In this document: piece after piece, positions 27,720 through 36,566 of the stretch
How positions within the stretch are numbered: position 1 is the stretch's first letter
Layout: each line of letters begins with the position of its first letter
Origin: Streptomyces sp. AC555_RSS877
GTDB taxonomy: Bacteria; Actinomycetota; Actinomycetes; Streptomycetales; Streptomycetaceae
Assembly (NCBI RefSeq): GCF_019049245.1
Contig: NZ_JAGMUK010000015.1
Span: 116,759-180,758 of the forward strand
DNA length: 64,000 nt
Reading direction: 5' to 3'
Made by a program: the position numbers and the translations under genes
The notes under the pieces: model-generated
What the model saw: the letters and a program-made list of their open reading frames with translations, nothing else
Databases searched by the model: none
What the model was told of the DNA's origin: nothing

Positions 27720-28340
27720 ATGTTGGACGTGACCGTGATCGAGGACCCCGAGGCCGCTGCCGCCTCCCTGGACCCCATAAGGTCCCGGCTGCTCGCCGAA
27801 CTGGCGGCCGGCCCCGCCTCGGCCGCCATGCTGGCCGGCCAGGTCGGGCTGCCCCGGCAGAAGGTGAACTACCACCTCAAGGCGCTGGAGCGGCACGGTC
27901 TGGTCGAGCTGGCGGGCGAGCGCCGCAAGGGCAACGTCACCGAGCGGCTGATGCGGGCGACCGCCGCGTCGTACGTCATCTCGCCGCTCGCGCTCGCCGC
28001 CGTGCAGCCGGACCCGGACCGCTTCCGCGACCAGCTCTCCGCTCGCTGGCTGCTCGCGCTCGGTGCCCGGCTCGTGAGCGACGTCGGGTCGCTGATCACC
28101 GGCGCGGCCAAAGCCCGCAAGCGGCTGGCGACGTACGCGCTGGACGGCGAGGTGCGCTTCGCCTCGGCCGCCGACCGGGCCGCGTTCATCCAGGAGCTGA
28201 CGGCGGGGGTGACCGCGCTGATCCGCAAATACGACGCCCCCGACACCGAGGACGGACGTGATCACCGGATCGTCGTCGCCGTCCATCCCACGCTCAAGCC
28301 CACGGGCGACGCCCAGCCCGCCCCAGAACTGGACCAGTAG
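27720..28340 (+). CDS. ArsR-type winged-helix regulator (206 aa)
   Basis: The N-terminal wHTH (about residues 15-80) contains LDPIRSRLLAELAAGPASAAMLAGQVGLPRQKVNYHLKALERHGLVEL, a clear ArsR/HTH_20 domain, followed by a longer helical region. No metal-binding cysteine pair, so it is not a classical metal sensor. It pairs with an SRPBCC protein gene 16 bases downstream, a common actinobacterial arrangement. The 60 bases upstream contain an unusual A/T-rich stretch (seven A then four T near 27691-27701) that probably belongs to its promoter. Confidence 0.9.
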   Translation: MLDVTVIEDPEAAAASLDPIRSRLLAELAAGPASAAMLAGQVGLPRQKVNYHLKALERHGLVELAGERRKGNVTERLMRATAASYVISPLALAAVQPDPDRFRDQLSARWLLALGARLVSDVGSLITGAAKARKRLATYALDGEVRFASAADRAAFIQELTAGVTALIRKYDAPDTEDGRDHRIVVAVHPTLKPTGDAQPAPELDQ

Positions 28341-28356
28341 TCCTCAGGAGCCCACC

Positions 28357-29097
28357 ATGTCCAAGGAATTCGAGATCGCCCGCGAGTTCGAGGTCGACGC
28401 CTCACCCGAGCAGGTGTGGGAGGCGGTCACCGCCGGGACCGACGGCTGGCTGTGGCCGATGGAGGCCCCCGAGCCGCGCGAGGGCGGCAAGGGACCCTTC
28501 GGGTCCAAGGTCACCGCCTGGGACCCGCCGCACCGCTACACCAACCGTGTCGAGGACGTCGAGGGCATCTCCGAACAGACCCTCAACCAGCTCGACTACA
28601 CGATCGAACCGCGCGACGAGGGCCGCCGCGCCTGGGTGCGGTACGTGCACAGCGGGATCTTCGTCGACGACTGGGACAACCAGTACGACGGTGCCGCGAA
28701 GCACACCGACTTCTACATGGCGACCCTGCGCCAGTACCTGCTCCACTTCGCGCCCCGCACGGCCGCCTTCACCACCTTCGACGGTCCCGACCCGTCCAGC
28801 ACACCGGACGCCTTCGCCGCCGTCGGCCGGGCGCTCGGCCTCGCGGAAGACACCGCCGAGGGGGCGCGCGTCCAGGTTCGTGGCCCCGAGGGCCAACCGC
28901 TGGACGCGGTACTGGACTTCCGCAACCCGTACTTCATCGGGCTGCGCACCGAGGACGCCCTGATCCGCTTCTTCGGGCGCAACCACTGGAGCTACCCGGT
29001 CGGGATCAGCGTCCACGACTTCGCGGCCCATGCCGACGCGGAGGCCGACGAGGCCGCATGGAAGGGCTGGCTGAACGGTGTGTTCAGCCAGCCCTGA
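28357..29097 (+). CDS. SRPBCC/AHSA1-family protein (246 aa)
   Basis: START-like fold with a hydrophobic cavity. The N-terminus EIAREFEVDASPEQVWEAVTAGTDGWLWPMEA is typical AHSA1, followed by WDPPHRYTNRVEDVEG-type strands. The C-terminal 100 residues are an extension with less clear homology. ATG 28357 follows AGGAG. Probably controlled by the ArsR-type gene upstream. Ligand unknown. It ends 20 bases from the convergent nuclease stop. Confidence 0.87.
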   Translation: MSKEFEIAREFEVDASPEQVWEAVTAGTDGWLWPMEAPEPREGGKGPFGSKVTAWDPPHRYTNRVEDVEGISEQTLNQLDYTIEPRDEGRRAWVRYVHSGIFVDDWDNQYDGAAKHTDFYMATLRQYLLHFAPRTAAFTTFDGPDPSSTPDAFAAVGRALGLAEDTAEGARVQVRGPEGQPLDAVLDFRNPYFIGLRTEDALIRFFGRNHWSYPVGISVHDFAAHADAEADEAAWKGWLNGVFSQP

Positions 29098-29117
29098 GCT
29101 GCACGACCGGTCGGCGG

Positions 29118-30944
29118 CTACGGCTTGAACCGCAGCACCTGCGGGTCGTGGTCGCTGATCTGGTCGTTGAACTCCGCGTTGATGTGCACGCTGTCGTACT
29201 CGAAGTCGCAGGAACGCCGGATCGACGGGCTGACCAGGATCTGGTCGAGGACCTGGGCGTTGCCCTGGTAGACGTACGAGTAACGCTCGCTCTTCGGCAG
29301 CGACTTGATCGCCGACCAGAGGGCGCCGTCGCTCTCCAGGATCTCGGTGGTGCCGGAGAACTCGAAGTCGTTGATGTCACCGAGGGTGATGACATCCGCG
29401 TTCTTCTGGGTGGCCAGGATGTCCTTGACGAACGCGTTCACCGCGGTCGCCTGCAGGGCGCGCTGGGTCTCCGAACTGCGCGCCGGCGGCTGGTACTGCG
29501 AGGTCAGCCCCTGGTCGCCGCCCTTGGAGTTGAAGTGGTTGGCGATCACGAAGACCGTCCGGCCGCGGAAGGCGAACTCGCCCGCCAGCGGCTTGCGGCT
29601 GCTGTTCCAGGCGGTGTTCGCCGGGTCGATGCGGCCCGGGGAGACCGTCAGCGCGGCCTTGCCCTTCTCCTTGGTGACCCCGACGGCGGTCGTGGCGTCG
29701 CCGCCCGCACGGTCGGTGAAGGAGACCCGCTCCGGGTTGAACAGGAACACCTGGCGGATGTTGCCGCCCGGCTCGCCGCCGTCGGTGTTGTTCGCCGGGT
29801 CGATCGAGCGCCAGTCGTACGCCGGGCCGCCGGCCGCGACGATCGCGTCGATCAGCTTGGTCACCGTCTGGTCGGCGGCGACCGTGCCGTCGTTCTTCGC
29901 GCCGTTGTTGTCCTGGATCTCCTCCAGGGACACGATGTCGGGCGACTTCAGGTTGTGCACGATCGCGGAGGCGTGCTCCTCGAAGGAGGCGTCGGTCGGG
30001 TCGAGGTTCTCGACGTTGTACGTCGCGACCGCCAGCTCGCCGTTCTTCTGCTTCTCGGTGGTCTCGCGGGCGAGGCCTGCGCTCTTCAGCGTGCCGATCC
30101 GGCCCGCGACGAGGGTGTAGCCGCCGAACTGGTTGTAGTCCAGCGGGCCCGCGGTGCTGCCGGTGAGGACGTCGCCGACGTTCGCCTTCGGGAAGTCGGC
30201 GGTCGCGCCCAGGGACTGGATCTGCAGTCGGCCGGTGTTCTGCGACTCGTAGGAGCCGTAGACCGTGCCGCCGCGGCGGTTGCTGTTCTCGCGCGGCTTC
30301 ACCGTGACCCACAGCTCGGTGAACGGGTCGGTGGCGCCGACCACGCGGACGTCGGCGACCTGGACGTTCATGCCCTCCAGGGACTCGTAGTAGTCCAGGG
30401 CGTACTTCTTCGGCTGCAGCGTCAGGCCGTTGACCGAGCCGCCCGCGGCGGTGTCACCGGCCGGGCTGTAGGCGCTCGGCACCGACCTGGCGTCGACGAC
30501 GGTGGCGGCCGGGACCGCGTTGCCGCTGGAGACGACGGTCACCGTCGGGCGGACGATCTCGGTCAGCGCCTGGTTGCCGGAGGCGGCGCCGCCCGGGACG
30601 AACTCCGAGATCGTGCCGGAGACGGTCACCGCGTCGCCGACAGCGACCTTCGGGACGGAGCTGGTGAAGACGAAGACGCCCTCGCTGGTGGCCGGGTCGG
30701 CGTCCGGGTTCGGGTCCTGGATCCAGAAGCCTCTGGAGGAGCCGTAGGTGCGCACGCCGGTGACGATTCCAGCCACGTCCGTGACCGTCTTGCCGGCGTA
30801 CGGGGATATCCGGGTCGTGCCCTGGATGTCATGGATGCTCACGGAGTCCGCGTGCGCGGGCGAGGTGAGGACGACGGTGGAGGCCGCGGAACAGACGGCG
30901 GCGACGGTGAGCGCGGCGAGACGCGCGGAAGACTTGCTCGGCAA
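29118..30944 (-). CDS. Secreted ExeM/NucH-family endonuclease/exonuclease (608 aa)
   Basis: Extracellular DNase-like protein. Sec signal peptide (about residues 1-32, ending SPAHA-D), then two OB-like domains (about 35-290, beginning VSIHDIQGTTRISPYAGKTV and including GFWIQDP), and a C-terminal endonuclease/exonuclease/phosphatase domain (about 300-605). The latter has VATYNVENLDP, VSLEEIQDNNG, IANHFNSKGG, TLGDINDFEFS and SDHDPQVL, covering the Mg-binding Asn/Glu and catalytic Asp/His motifs. The start is TTG at 30944 with GGAGGG upstream. A role in phosphate or nucleotide scavenging is likely. Confidence 0.93.
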   Translation of the reverse strand: MPSKSSARLAALTVAAVCSAASTVVLTSPAHADSVSIHDIQGTTRISPYAGKTVTDVAGIVTGVRTYGSSRGFWIQDPNPDADPATSEGVFVFTSSVPKVAVGDAVTVSGTISEFVPGGAASGNQALTEIVRPTVTVVSSGNAVPAATVVDARSVPSAYSPAGDTAAGGSVNGLTLQPKKYALDYYESLEGMNVQVADVRVVGATDPFTELWVTVKPRENSNRRGGTVYGSYESQNTGRLQIQSLGATADFPKANVGDVLTGSTAGPLDYNQFGGYTLVAGRIGTLKSAGLARETTEKQKNGELAVATYNVENLDPTDASFEEHASAIVHNLKSPDIVSLEEIQDNNGAKNDGTVAADQTVTKLIDAIVAAGGPAYDWRSIDPANNTDGGEPGGNIRQVFLFNPERVSFTDRAGGDATTAVGVTKEKGKAALTVSPGRIDPANTAWNSSRKPLAGEFAFRGRTVFVIANHFNSKGGDQGLTSQYQPPARSSETQRALQATAVNAFVKDILATQKNADVITLGDINDFEFSGTTEILESDGALWSAIKSLPKSERYSYVYQGNAQVLDQILVSPSIRRSCDFEYDSVHINAEFNDQISDHDPQVLRFKP

Positions 30945-31223
30945 CGGGGATCCCTCCGGGGACGTACATGGGCGCCGGGACGAGGGTGGTGCGTGGAACG
31001 GTGGGAGCCGCGACCTGTGGGGCGGTGGCGACGCGCGTAGAAGTTAGCGTGAACAGATGTCCGCCGGGTTTCTACGCGCGTCAATCTCGTGCCTGGTCAC
31101 GCCACTTGTCAAGGTTTCGGCCATGTACGGTCCCTGACCGGGAGAGGAACCGGGTGGCATGGGTGGAAAGCGGTCTAGGCTGAGCGGCTGAGTGGTACGA
31201 CACGCCTCTAGGAGAACCAGCCG

Positions 31224-32660
31224 ATGTCAGACAGCTCCCCCCTGCCACCGGTGCGCCTGCACCCCGAAGCGGAGCTGGCGCGGGACGCCCTGTCCACACC
31301 GCTGCTGTCACGGGCCGCGCGGCTCGCCCGCTGGGCCGGACCCGAGACGCGGATCGACGCCGGGGGCGGGCTCGTCGAGGAGCAGTTGCCCGCGGCGGCC
31401 GAGGCCCTCGGACTGAGCGGGGACGACGCGGCGGCGTACGCGAGCGAGGCCTGGCGGGTCGCCGTCGACACCGGGCTCGTCGAGGTCGTCGACGAGGAGG
31501 CCGGCACCGTCGCCGCGGGTGAGGAGCTGGCCCTGCTCACCGGCGGCGCCCCGCACGACGTGCTCGGCGTGTGGCTGGCCGCGCTGGAGACCGTGCTCGC
31601 CGACGCGAGCGTGCCGGACCTGGACGACCTGATCGGTGCGATGGACGCCGAAGAGGGCGCCGCCGAGATCGACCCCTCGTCCCTGGACTGGGACCCCGAG
31701 GCCGAAACCGAGTTCCTGGACGGCGTGCTCGGGAACCTCTACCTCCTCACCGCGGGCGAGGACGTGCCCGGCGAGGCACCGGTGCCGCTGCCCGCGCTGG
31801 CCGCCTCGATGATCGTCCCCGGCGACATGGGCGAACCCACCAACGACATGCTGGAGCAGGTCTCCGACGCGATGATGCGGCTCGACGACCAGTTCCGGCT
31901 GCTGGAGCCGGTGGGACTCGTGGCGTACCGGCCCGTCGACGAGGCGCTGATGGCCGACACCGACGAGGAGCCCGCCTCACCGGTCGACGACACCGACGTC
32001 TCCCGCTACGGCATGGTCCGGCTGACCCCGCTCGGCCTGTACGGCCTCAGGGCGCGGCTCCTGGAGGCCGGTTTCGAGGCGCCCGCGGTCGGCGACCTCG
32101 CGGACAAGGGGGCCGACGCGCTGCTCGACGGTACGGCCGGCTTCCCGCCGACGGCCGCCCAGGCCGAGACCGAGCAGTGGCTGGCCCGCCGCGATTCCCT
32201 CGCCGCGGCACGGGAGTTGCTGGCGGCGGCGCGGGGCTCGGACGCCGGTGCGCCGCTGCGGCGACTGCTCTGCCAGCAGGCGCTGTCCCTGGTGGGCGAC
32301 GAGGCCGAGCCCGCCCTGCGCGAAGTGCTCGACGACCCCGAGCTCGGCGGACTGGCCCGGGTCTGGCTGGCCGAGCGGGGTGCCTCCGACGTGCCGGCCC
32401 CGTCCGAGGAGCTGGTGTTCTGGCTGACCGTCGACACGCTCGCCGCGCAGCTCGCGGCCGAGGGCAACTCCGACGAGCTCAGGAGCCTCGTGGAGGGGCT
32501 GGCCCAGCAGCACAGCGGATTCTTCGCGGCGGCCTGGCGGGTCGACCACCCGGCGACGGCGGACGTCCTGGAGGCGATGGGCCGGCTGCATCCGGACAAG
32601 AGGATCGCGAAGGAAGCACGGAAGGCGGCGTTCAAGGCGCGGTCGCAGCAAGGGGGCTGA
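31224..32660 (+). CDS. Large acidic protein, unknown function (478 aa)
   Basis: No named domain recognised. The protein is rich in Asp/Glu/Ala/Leu, soluble, mostly helical by composition, with no signal peptide. It contains segments like a winged helix (YGMVRLTPLGLYGLRARLLEAGFEAP, about residues 262-288) and HEAT-like C-terminal helices (about 315-470) ending in a basic tail. Codon use is normal. It is divergent from the secreted nuclease and monocistronic by spacing. A possible -10 TAGGCT lies near 31177. Confidence 0.82.
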   Translation: MSDSSPLPPVRLHPEAELARDALSTPLLSRAARLARWAGPETRIDAGGGLVEEQLPAAAEALGLSGDDAAAYASEAWRVAVDTGLVEVVDEEAGTVAAGEELALLTGGAPHDVLGVWLAALETVLADASVPDLDDLIGAMDAEEGAAEIDPSSLDWDPEAETEFLDGVLGNLYLLTAGEDVPGEAPVPLPALAASMIVPGDMGEPTNDMLEQVSDAMMRLDDQFRLLEPVGLVAYRPVDEALMADTDEEPASPVDDTDVSRYGMVRLTPLGLYGLRARLLEAGFEAPAVGDLADKGADALLDGTAGFPPTAAQAETEQWLARRDSLAAARELLAAARGSDAGAPLRRLLCQQALSLVGDEAEPALREVLDDPELGGLARVWLAERGASDVPAPSEELVFWLTVDTLAAQLAAEGNSDELRSLVEGLAQQHSGFFAAAWRVDHPATADVLEAMGRLHPDKRIAKEARKAAFKARSQQGG

Positions 32661-32685
32661 GCAGGACAGACCTGAGGTGACCCGT

Positions 32686-32704
32686 GAGGTCCCTTCGGGG
32701 CCTC
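32686..32704 (+). terminator. Small hairpin after the acidic-protein gene
   Basis: GAGGTCCC (32686-32693), TTC loop, GGGGCCTC (32697-32704) with one G-U pair, 25 bases after the stop. Moderate stability, no T-run. Confidence 0.45.
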
Positions 32705-32722
32705 CTGGGGTGGTGCGCACGG

Positions 32723-32774
32723 GTTCACGGAACAGGGCCCGGTGAAGTCGTCCGGTGTTCAACCGGCGTTCAGA
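32723..32774 (+). promoter_or_regulatory. PHO-box-like repeats upstream of the phoX-type gene
   Basis: GTTCAAC at 32757 and GTTCAGA at 32768 are exactly 11 bases apart, the spacing of Streptomyces PhoP direct-repeat units (consensus GTTCACC-N4). A further GTTCACG lies at 32723, 34 bases upstream of the first. The gene is a PhoX-type phosphatase, so PhoR-PhoP control is plausible. Confidence 0.5.
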
Positions 32775-32845
32775 CGCGGGCGGGACGGTTGCGCGGACCG
32801 AGGTCCGCCACCCTCCACGGCAAACCCCCCGTCACAGGAGACAGC

Positions 32846-34291
32846 ATGTCGCTCACCCGCAGGGACTTCGCCAGAACATCCGCGATCACCGGTGCCGGTG
32901 TCGCGCTGGCGGGCAGCGTCGGCGCCCTCGCCACCGCTCCGAACGCCCTCGCCTCCACCGAGACCGAGGGCACGCGGGACTCGGCGGACATCCACGGCGG
33001 TGTCGGTTACGGACCGCTGATCCCCGACCCGAAGGGCATCCTCGCGCTGCCCGCCGGGTTCACCTACCGCATCCTCACCCACAGCGGGAAGACCAGGCTG
33101 GAGTCGGGCGAGTTCACGCCGTCCAACCACGACGGCACGGCCACCTTCGCCGGTCCGCGCGGCACCACCCTCCTCGTCAACAACCACGAGCTGAAGGGCC
33201 CGCGAGCCAACTGGGACCACCCCGTCCCGCTCACCGAGGGCCTTGTCTACGACCCCGCGGCCTCCGGTGGCTGCACGGTCGTCGAGGTCCGCCCCGACGG
33301 ACGGGTCGCCGAGTGGGTCGGCATCGCCGGCACCTCCACCAACTGCGCGGGCGGCAGCACCCCGTGGGGCACCTGGCTCACCTGCGAGGAGAACTCCGAC
33401 CGGGCCGGCACCAACGGCATGACCAAGGACCACGGCTACGTCTTCGAGGTCGACCCGGCCGACCGGCGCGCCAACAAGAACCCCAAGCCCCTGAAGTTCT
33501 TCGGCCGCTACGACCACGAGGCCGTCGTCATCGACCCCAAGCGCGGTCACGCCTACCTCACCGAGGACGCCGCGAGCCCCAACGGCCTGCTCTTCCGCTG
33601 GACCCCGCCCACGGGCTTCGAGCACGGACGCGGAAAGTTCCGCACCCTCGCCGACGACGCCGGTGTCCTCCAGGCGCCCAGGTGCTTCGACTCCGGCGGC
33701 ACGTTCGTCGACGACCTCTCCCGCGCCACCAGGATCGGCACCGTGTACGGCGTCGACTGGGTCGACGTACCCGACCGCGACGCCAAGACCGTCGCCGTGC
33801 GCAAGCAGTTCGGCGCCGGCGAGATCACCCGCGCCCGCAAGCTGGAGGGCATGTGGTGGGGCGACGGCGGCGCCTACCTCGTCTCCTCGTACGCCCGCGC
33901 GGAGAGCCCTGTCCAGCACGACGGCCAGGTCTGGTTCTACGACCCCAAGCGCCGCACTCTCACCCTGAAGGTCCTCCTCGGCGTCAACCCCGACCCCTCC
34001 GTGGACGGCGCCTTCGACGGCCCCGACAACATCACCGTCTCCCCGTACGGCGGCCTCGTCCTCGCCGAGGACGGTGAAGGCGTCTCGCACCTCTTCGGCG
34101 CGACGGACCGCGGCCGCACCTACCCCATCGCCCGCAACGACCTGAACGTCGGCACCGAAGAGGAGCCGGAATTCAGCGAGTTCGCCGGCGTCACCTTCTC
34201 GCCCGACGGCAGGACGCTGTTCGCCAACATCCAGAAGCCGGGAATCCTGCTCGCCATCACCGGGCCCTGGAAGCGCCAGAAGCGCGGGTAG
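32846..34291 (+). CDS. PhoX-family (DUF839) secreted phosphatase (481 aa)
   Basis: Probable extracellular Ca/Fe-dependent alkaline phosphatase or phosphodiesterase. A Tat signal is evident: SLTRRDFARTSAITGAGVAL with cleavage near ALA-S (about residue 37). The PhoX hallmark segment GTSTNCAGGSTPWGTWLTCEEN (about 156-177) carries the conserved Cys and Glu, and repeated beta-propeller blades follow (NNHELKGPRANWDH, YDHEAVVIDPKRGHAYLTED, FDGPDNITVSPYGGLVLAED). ATG 32846 follows AGGAG. PHO-box-like repeats upstream support phosphate-starvation control. Confidence 0.9.
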   Translation: MSLTRRDFARTSAITGAGVALAGSVGALATAPNALASTETEGTRDSADIHGGVGYGPLIPDPKGILALPAGFTYRILTHSGKTRLESGEFTPSNHDGTATFAGPRGTTLLVNNHELKGPRANWDHPVPLTEGLVYDPAASGGCTVVEVRPDGRVAEWVGIAGTSTNCAGGSTPWGTWLTCEENSDRAGTNGMTKDHGYVFEVDPADRRANKNPKPLKFFGRYDHEAVVIDPKRGHAYLTEDAASPNGLLFRWTPPTGFEHGRGKFRTLADDAGVLQAPRCFDSGGTFVDDLSRATRIGTVYGVDWVDVPDRDAKTVAVRKQFGAGEITRARKLEGMWWGDGGAYLVSSYARAESPVQHDGQVWFYDPKRRTLTLKVLLGVNPDPSVDGAFDGPDNITVSPYGGLVLAEDGEGVSHLFGATDRGRTYPIARNDLNVGTEEEPEFSEFAGVTFSPDGRTLFANIQKPGILLAITGPWKRQKRG

Positions 34292-34323
34292 CCCGGCTTG
34301 CAGCCACTTTCGAGTGATCCCGC

Positions 34324-34713
34324 GTGAAGCTGGGCGTTCCGAGCCTGATTCGAGAACGCCCACCGCGCGCGGGCGGGGAAAGGCGGTTCTCCCGCGCAGG
34401 CTTTGAAATCGTGGGACAGCGGCCCCTGTATCAGGTGGAGGTGAGTCGGGCAACCGCAGTCGTTCGGCTGGGTGGCCTGTTGGACCTTCGCATCGGTTAC
34501 AAGTCCGACCGGCTGGCGGAACTCGTGAACCGCGTCACGCATGTGGGGCCAGCGCGTAGTGAGATGCACGGTTACGACGATTCCGTCGCTCTGGATCGGG
34601 TGAAAGCCGTGACGAAAGTAGGTCGCAGGGCCGTGTACGGCCTCGCGGCCGAACCAAGTGGACTGATCGTGGTCAACGGCATCATCACAGGCAGTGTTTC
34701 TGGCGCTGCCTGA
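34324..34713 (+). CDS. Doubtful ORF, possible acquired or decayed gene (up to 129 aa)
   Basis: GTG-started frame with a plausible soluble sequence (for example VEVSRATAVVRLGGLLDLRIGY) but only about 69% G/C at third positions, far below the over 90% usual here. No Shine-Dalgarno at 34324; an internal GTG at 34441 follows GGTGGAG and would give about 90 residues. No family recognised. It may be a foreign gene, a remnant, or non-coding. Confidence 0.25.
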   Translation: MKLGVPSLIRERPPRAGGERRFSRAGFEIVGQRPLYQVEVSRATAVVRLGGLLDLRIGYKSDRLAELVNRVTHVGPARSEMHGYDDSVALDRVKAVTKVGRRAVYGLAAEPSGLIVVNGIITGSVSGAA

Positions 34714-34771
34714 ACCGGCTGCGCGGTGGGTGGCGCAGTTCTGGGGGGTGGCGGAGGGCGCGATTGGCATC

Positions 34772-34777
34772 TAACAT
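34772..34777 (+). promoter_or_regulatory. -10 element TAACAT for a probably leaderless gntR mRNA
   Basis: TAACAT ends 8 bases before the GTG start at 34786, placing transcription start at or next to the start codon. No Shine-Dalgarno is present, consistent with leaderless translation. No good -35. Confidence 0.45.
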
Positions 34778-34785
34778 TTCAGTTC

Positions 34786-35433
34786 GTGGAGGCCATCCGA
34801 CCCGTGCCGCGCACCCTGCTCAGGGACCGCGCGTACGAAGCCATCAGGGACGCCATCGTCGCCGGGGAGATCGAACCCGGCGCGGTCGTGCGGGACGCCG
34901 AGCTCGCCGAGCGGCTCGGGCTGTCCCGGGCGCCGGTGCGGGAGGCGTTCTCGCGGCTGGTCGACGAGGGGCTGCTGGAGAGCAAGCCGCAGAGCTACAC
35001 GCGGGTGACGCCGGTGGTGGCCTCCGACGTACGGGACGCCGCCGCCGTGGTCGGCGCCATGCACGAACTGGTCACGCGGATCGCCGTGCCCCGGCTGTTC
35101 GCCGCGGACGTCGAGGCGATGCGCGCGGCCAACGAGCGGTTCGCGGCCGCCGTCCAGGCCGGCGACGTCGACAGCGCCCTGCGCGCGGACGACGCACTGC
35201 ACGACGTCCTCGTCCGCGTCAGCGGCAATCGCGCGGCCGCCGCCACCGCGGCCCGCTACACCCCCCTCATCCGCCGCCTGGAGCGACGACGCTTCGGCGA
35301 GGGCGGCAACTGTCTGTCGGCCGGTCTGCACGACCGGCTGATCGAGTCCTGTGCGGCCTCGGACGTGGACGAAGCGGTCCGTGTCACCGCGGAGATCTGG
35401 CGAGGGCTGGCCGAACTCGCCGACAGTGACTGA
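34786..35433 (+). CDS. GntR-family (FCD) regulator next to ACC deaminase (215 aa)
   Basis: wHTH at about residues 8-70 ([55 protein letters not shown]) followed by an all-helical FCD-type effector domain with the His/Asp pattern DDALHDVLV and LHDRLIESC. Twenty bases before acdS on the same strand, so probably its local regulator, with ACC or a related amino acid as possible effector. GTG start chosen by homology to family N-termini and the -10 just upstream. Confidence 0.9.
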   Translation: MEAIRPVPRTLLRDRAYEAIRDAIVAGEIEPGAVVRDAELAERLGLSRAPVREAFSRLVDEGLLESKPQSYTRVTPVVASDVRDAAAVVGAMHELVTRIAVPRLFAADVEAMRAANERFAAAVQAGDVDSALRADDALHDVLVRVSGNRAAAATAARYTPLIRRLERRRFGEGGNCLSAGLHDRLIESCAASDVDEAVRVTAEIWRGLAELADSD

Positions 35434-35453
35434 TCCCGACCCCGGGAGGACCC

Positions 35454-36470
35454 ATGTCCCTTTCTTCCTACGATCGCTACCCCCTCCTCTTCGGCCCTTC
35501 CCCCGTGCACCCCCTGGAGCGGCTCACGGCGCACCTCGGCGGCGCCGCCCTGTGGGCCAAGCGCGAGGACTGCAACTCCGGTGTCGCGTACGGCGGCAAC
35601 AAGACGCGCAAGCTGGAGTACCTGGTCGCCGACGCGCTCGCGAAGGGGTGCGACACGCTCGTCTCCATCGGCGGGGTGCAGTCGAACCACACCCGTCAGG
35701 TCGCGGCCTGTGCCGCCCGTGCCGGGCTCAAGTGCGTGCTCGTGCAGGAGAGTTGGGTCGAGTGGCCCGACTCCGTGTACGACAAGGTCGGCAACATCCT
35801 GATCAGCCGGCTCGCCGGAGCCGACGTACGACTGGTGAAGGCCGGCTTCGGGATCGGGTTCAAGGAGAGCTGGGAGCAGGCGCTCAGGGAGGTCGAGGAG
35901 GCCGGCGGCAAGCCCTACGCCATTCCGGCCGGCGCCTCCGACCACCCGTACGGCGGGCTGGGCTTCGCCGGATGGGCGTACGAAGTCGCCGAGCAGGAGC
36001 GGGAGTCGGGCGTCTTCTTCGACACCGTCGTGGTGTGCTCGGTGACCGGGTCCACCCAGGCCGGAATGGTCGCCGGGTTCCGGGCCCTGGAGGAGGCGGG
36101 CGGGCGGCAGCGGCGCGTGATCGGCATCGACGCGTCGGCGGCGCCCCTCCGCACCCGGGAGCAGATCGCGCGGATCGCCCACAACACCGGTCGACTCATC
36201 GGCGTACAGGCGGAGCTGACCGAAGCGGACGTGGAGCTCGACGACCGGTATCACGCGGGCACGTACGGGATCCCCGACGAGACCACCCTGGACGCGATGC
36301 GGCTCGCGGCCCGCACCGAGGGAATGGTCACCGACCCCGTGTACGAGGGGAAGTCGATGGCCGGGATGGTGGACCTGGTGGCGCGCGGGGAGATCGGCCG
36401 GGACTCGACCGTGCTCTACGCCCACCTGGGCGGGCAGCCCGCGCTGAACGCGTACAGCGCTCTCTTCTAG
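35454..36470 (+). CDS. acdS: 1-aminocyclopropane-1-carboxylate deaminase (338 aa)
   Basis: PLP enzyme cleaving the ethylene precursor ACC to ammonia and 2-oxobutanoate. It has [21 protein letters not shown] with the PLP lysine (about residue 51), [14 protein letters not shown] with the substrate-carboxylate serine (about 78), [11 protein letters not shown] near 293-303 and [11 protein letters not shown] near the C-terminus. The Glu in VYEG and the Leu in HLGG are the residues separating ACC deaminases from D-cysteine desulfhydrases (Thr at both, recollection). Length 338 is exact for the family. GGGAGG precedes the ATG. Suggests interaction with plants. Confidence 0.93.
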   Translation: MSLSSYDRYPLLFGPSPVHPLERLTAHLGGAALWAKREDCNSGVAYGGNKTRKLEYLVADALAKGCDTLVSIGGVQSNHTRQVAACAARAGLKCVLVQESWVEWPDSVYDKVGNILISRLAGADVRLVKAGFGIGFKESWEQALREVEEAGGKPYAIPAGASDHPYGGLGFAGWAYEVAEQERESGVFFDTVVVCSVTGSTQAGMVAGFRALEEAGGRQRRVIGIDASAAPLRTREQIARIAHNTGRLIGVQAELTEADVELDDRYHAGTYGIPDETTLDAMRLAARTEGMVTDPVYEGKSMAGMVDLVARGEIGRDSTVLYAHLGGQPALNAYSALF

Positions 36471-36522
36471 CGCCCGGCGCGGCTCTCCCCGGTGCCCGCG
36501 GTTTGTCACCAGGGCCCGGAGC

Positions 36523-36553
36523 GAGCCCCTTTCCGCACCGCGGGAAGGGGCTC
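36523..36553. terminator. Bidirectional terminator between acdS and the two-HTH regulator
   Basis: Stem 36523-36534 with 36542-36553 (GAGCCCCTTTCC / GGGAAGGGGCTC, one G-T pair) and a 7-base loop, midway between convergent stops. Confidence 0.7.
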
Positions 36554-36566
36554 CCGCGTGCCCGCG

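Larger units (their letters stand above)
34292..34785. other. Low-GC3 gap between phoX-type gene and gntR
   Basis: About 490 bases with clearly lower G/C than the flanks. The only sizeable frame is listed separately as a doubtful ORF. At the right end TAACAT (34772-34777) is a likely -10 for the GntR gene. No hairpin or repeat of note. Confidence 0.4.

Noticed and set aside
28416..31040. 874-codon plus-strand frame
   Set aside because: It runs through the SRPBCC gene out of frame and then antisense to the secreted nuclease. Composition is typical shadow sequence with no domain.
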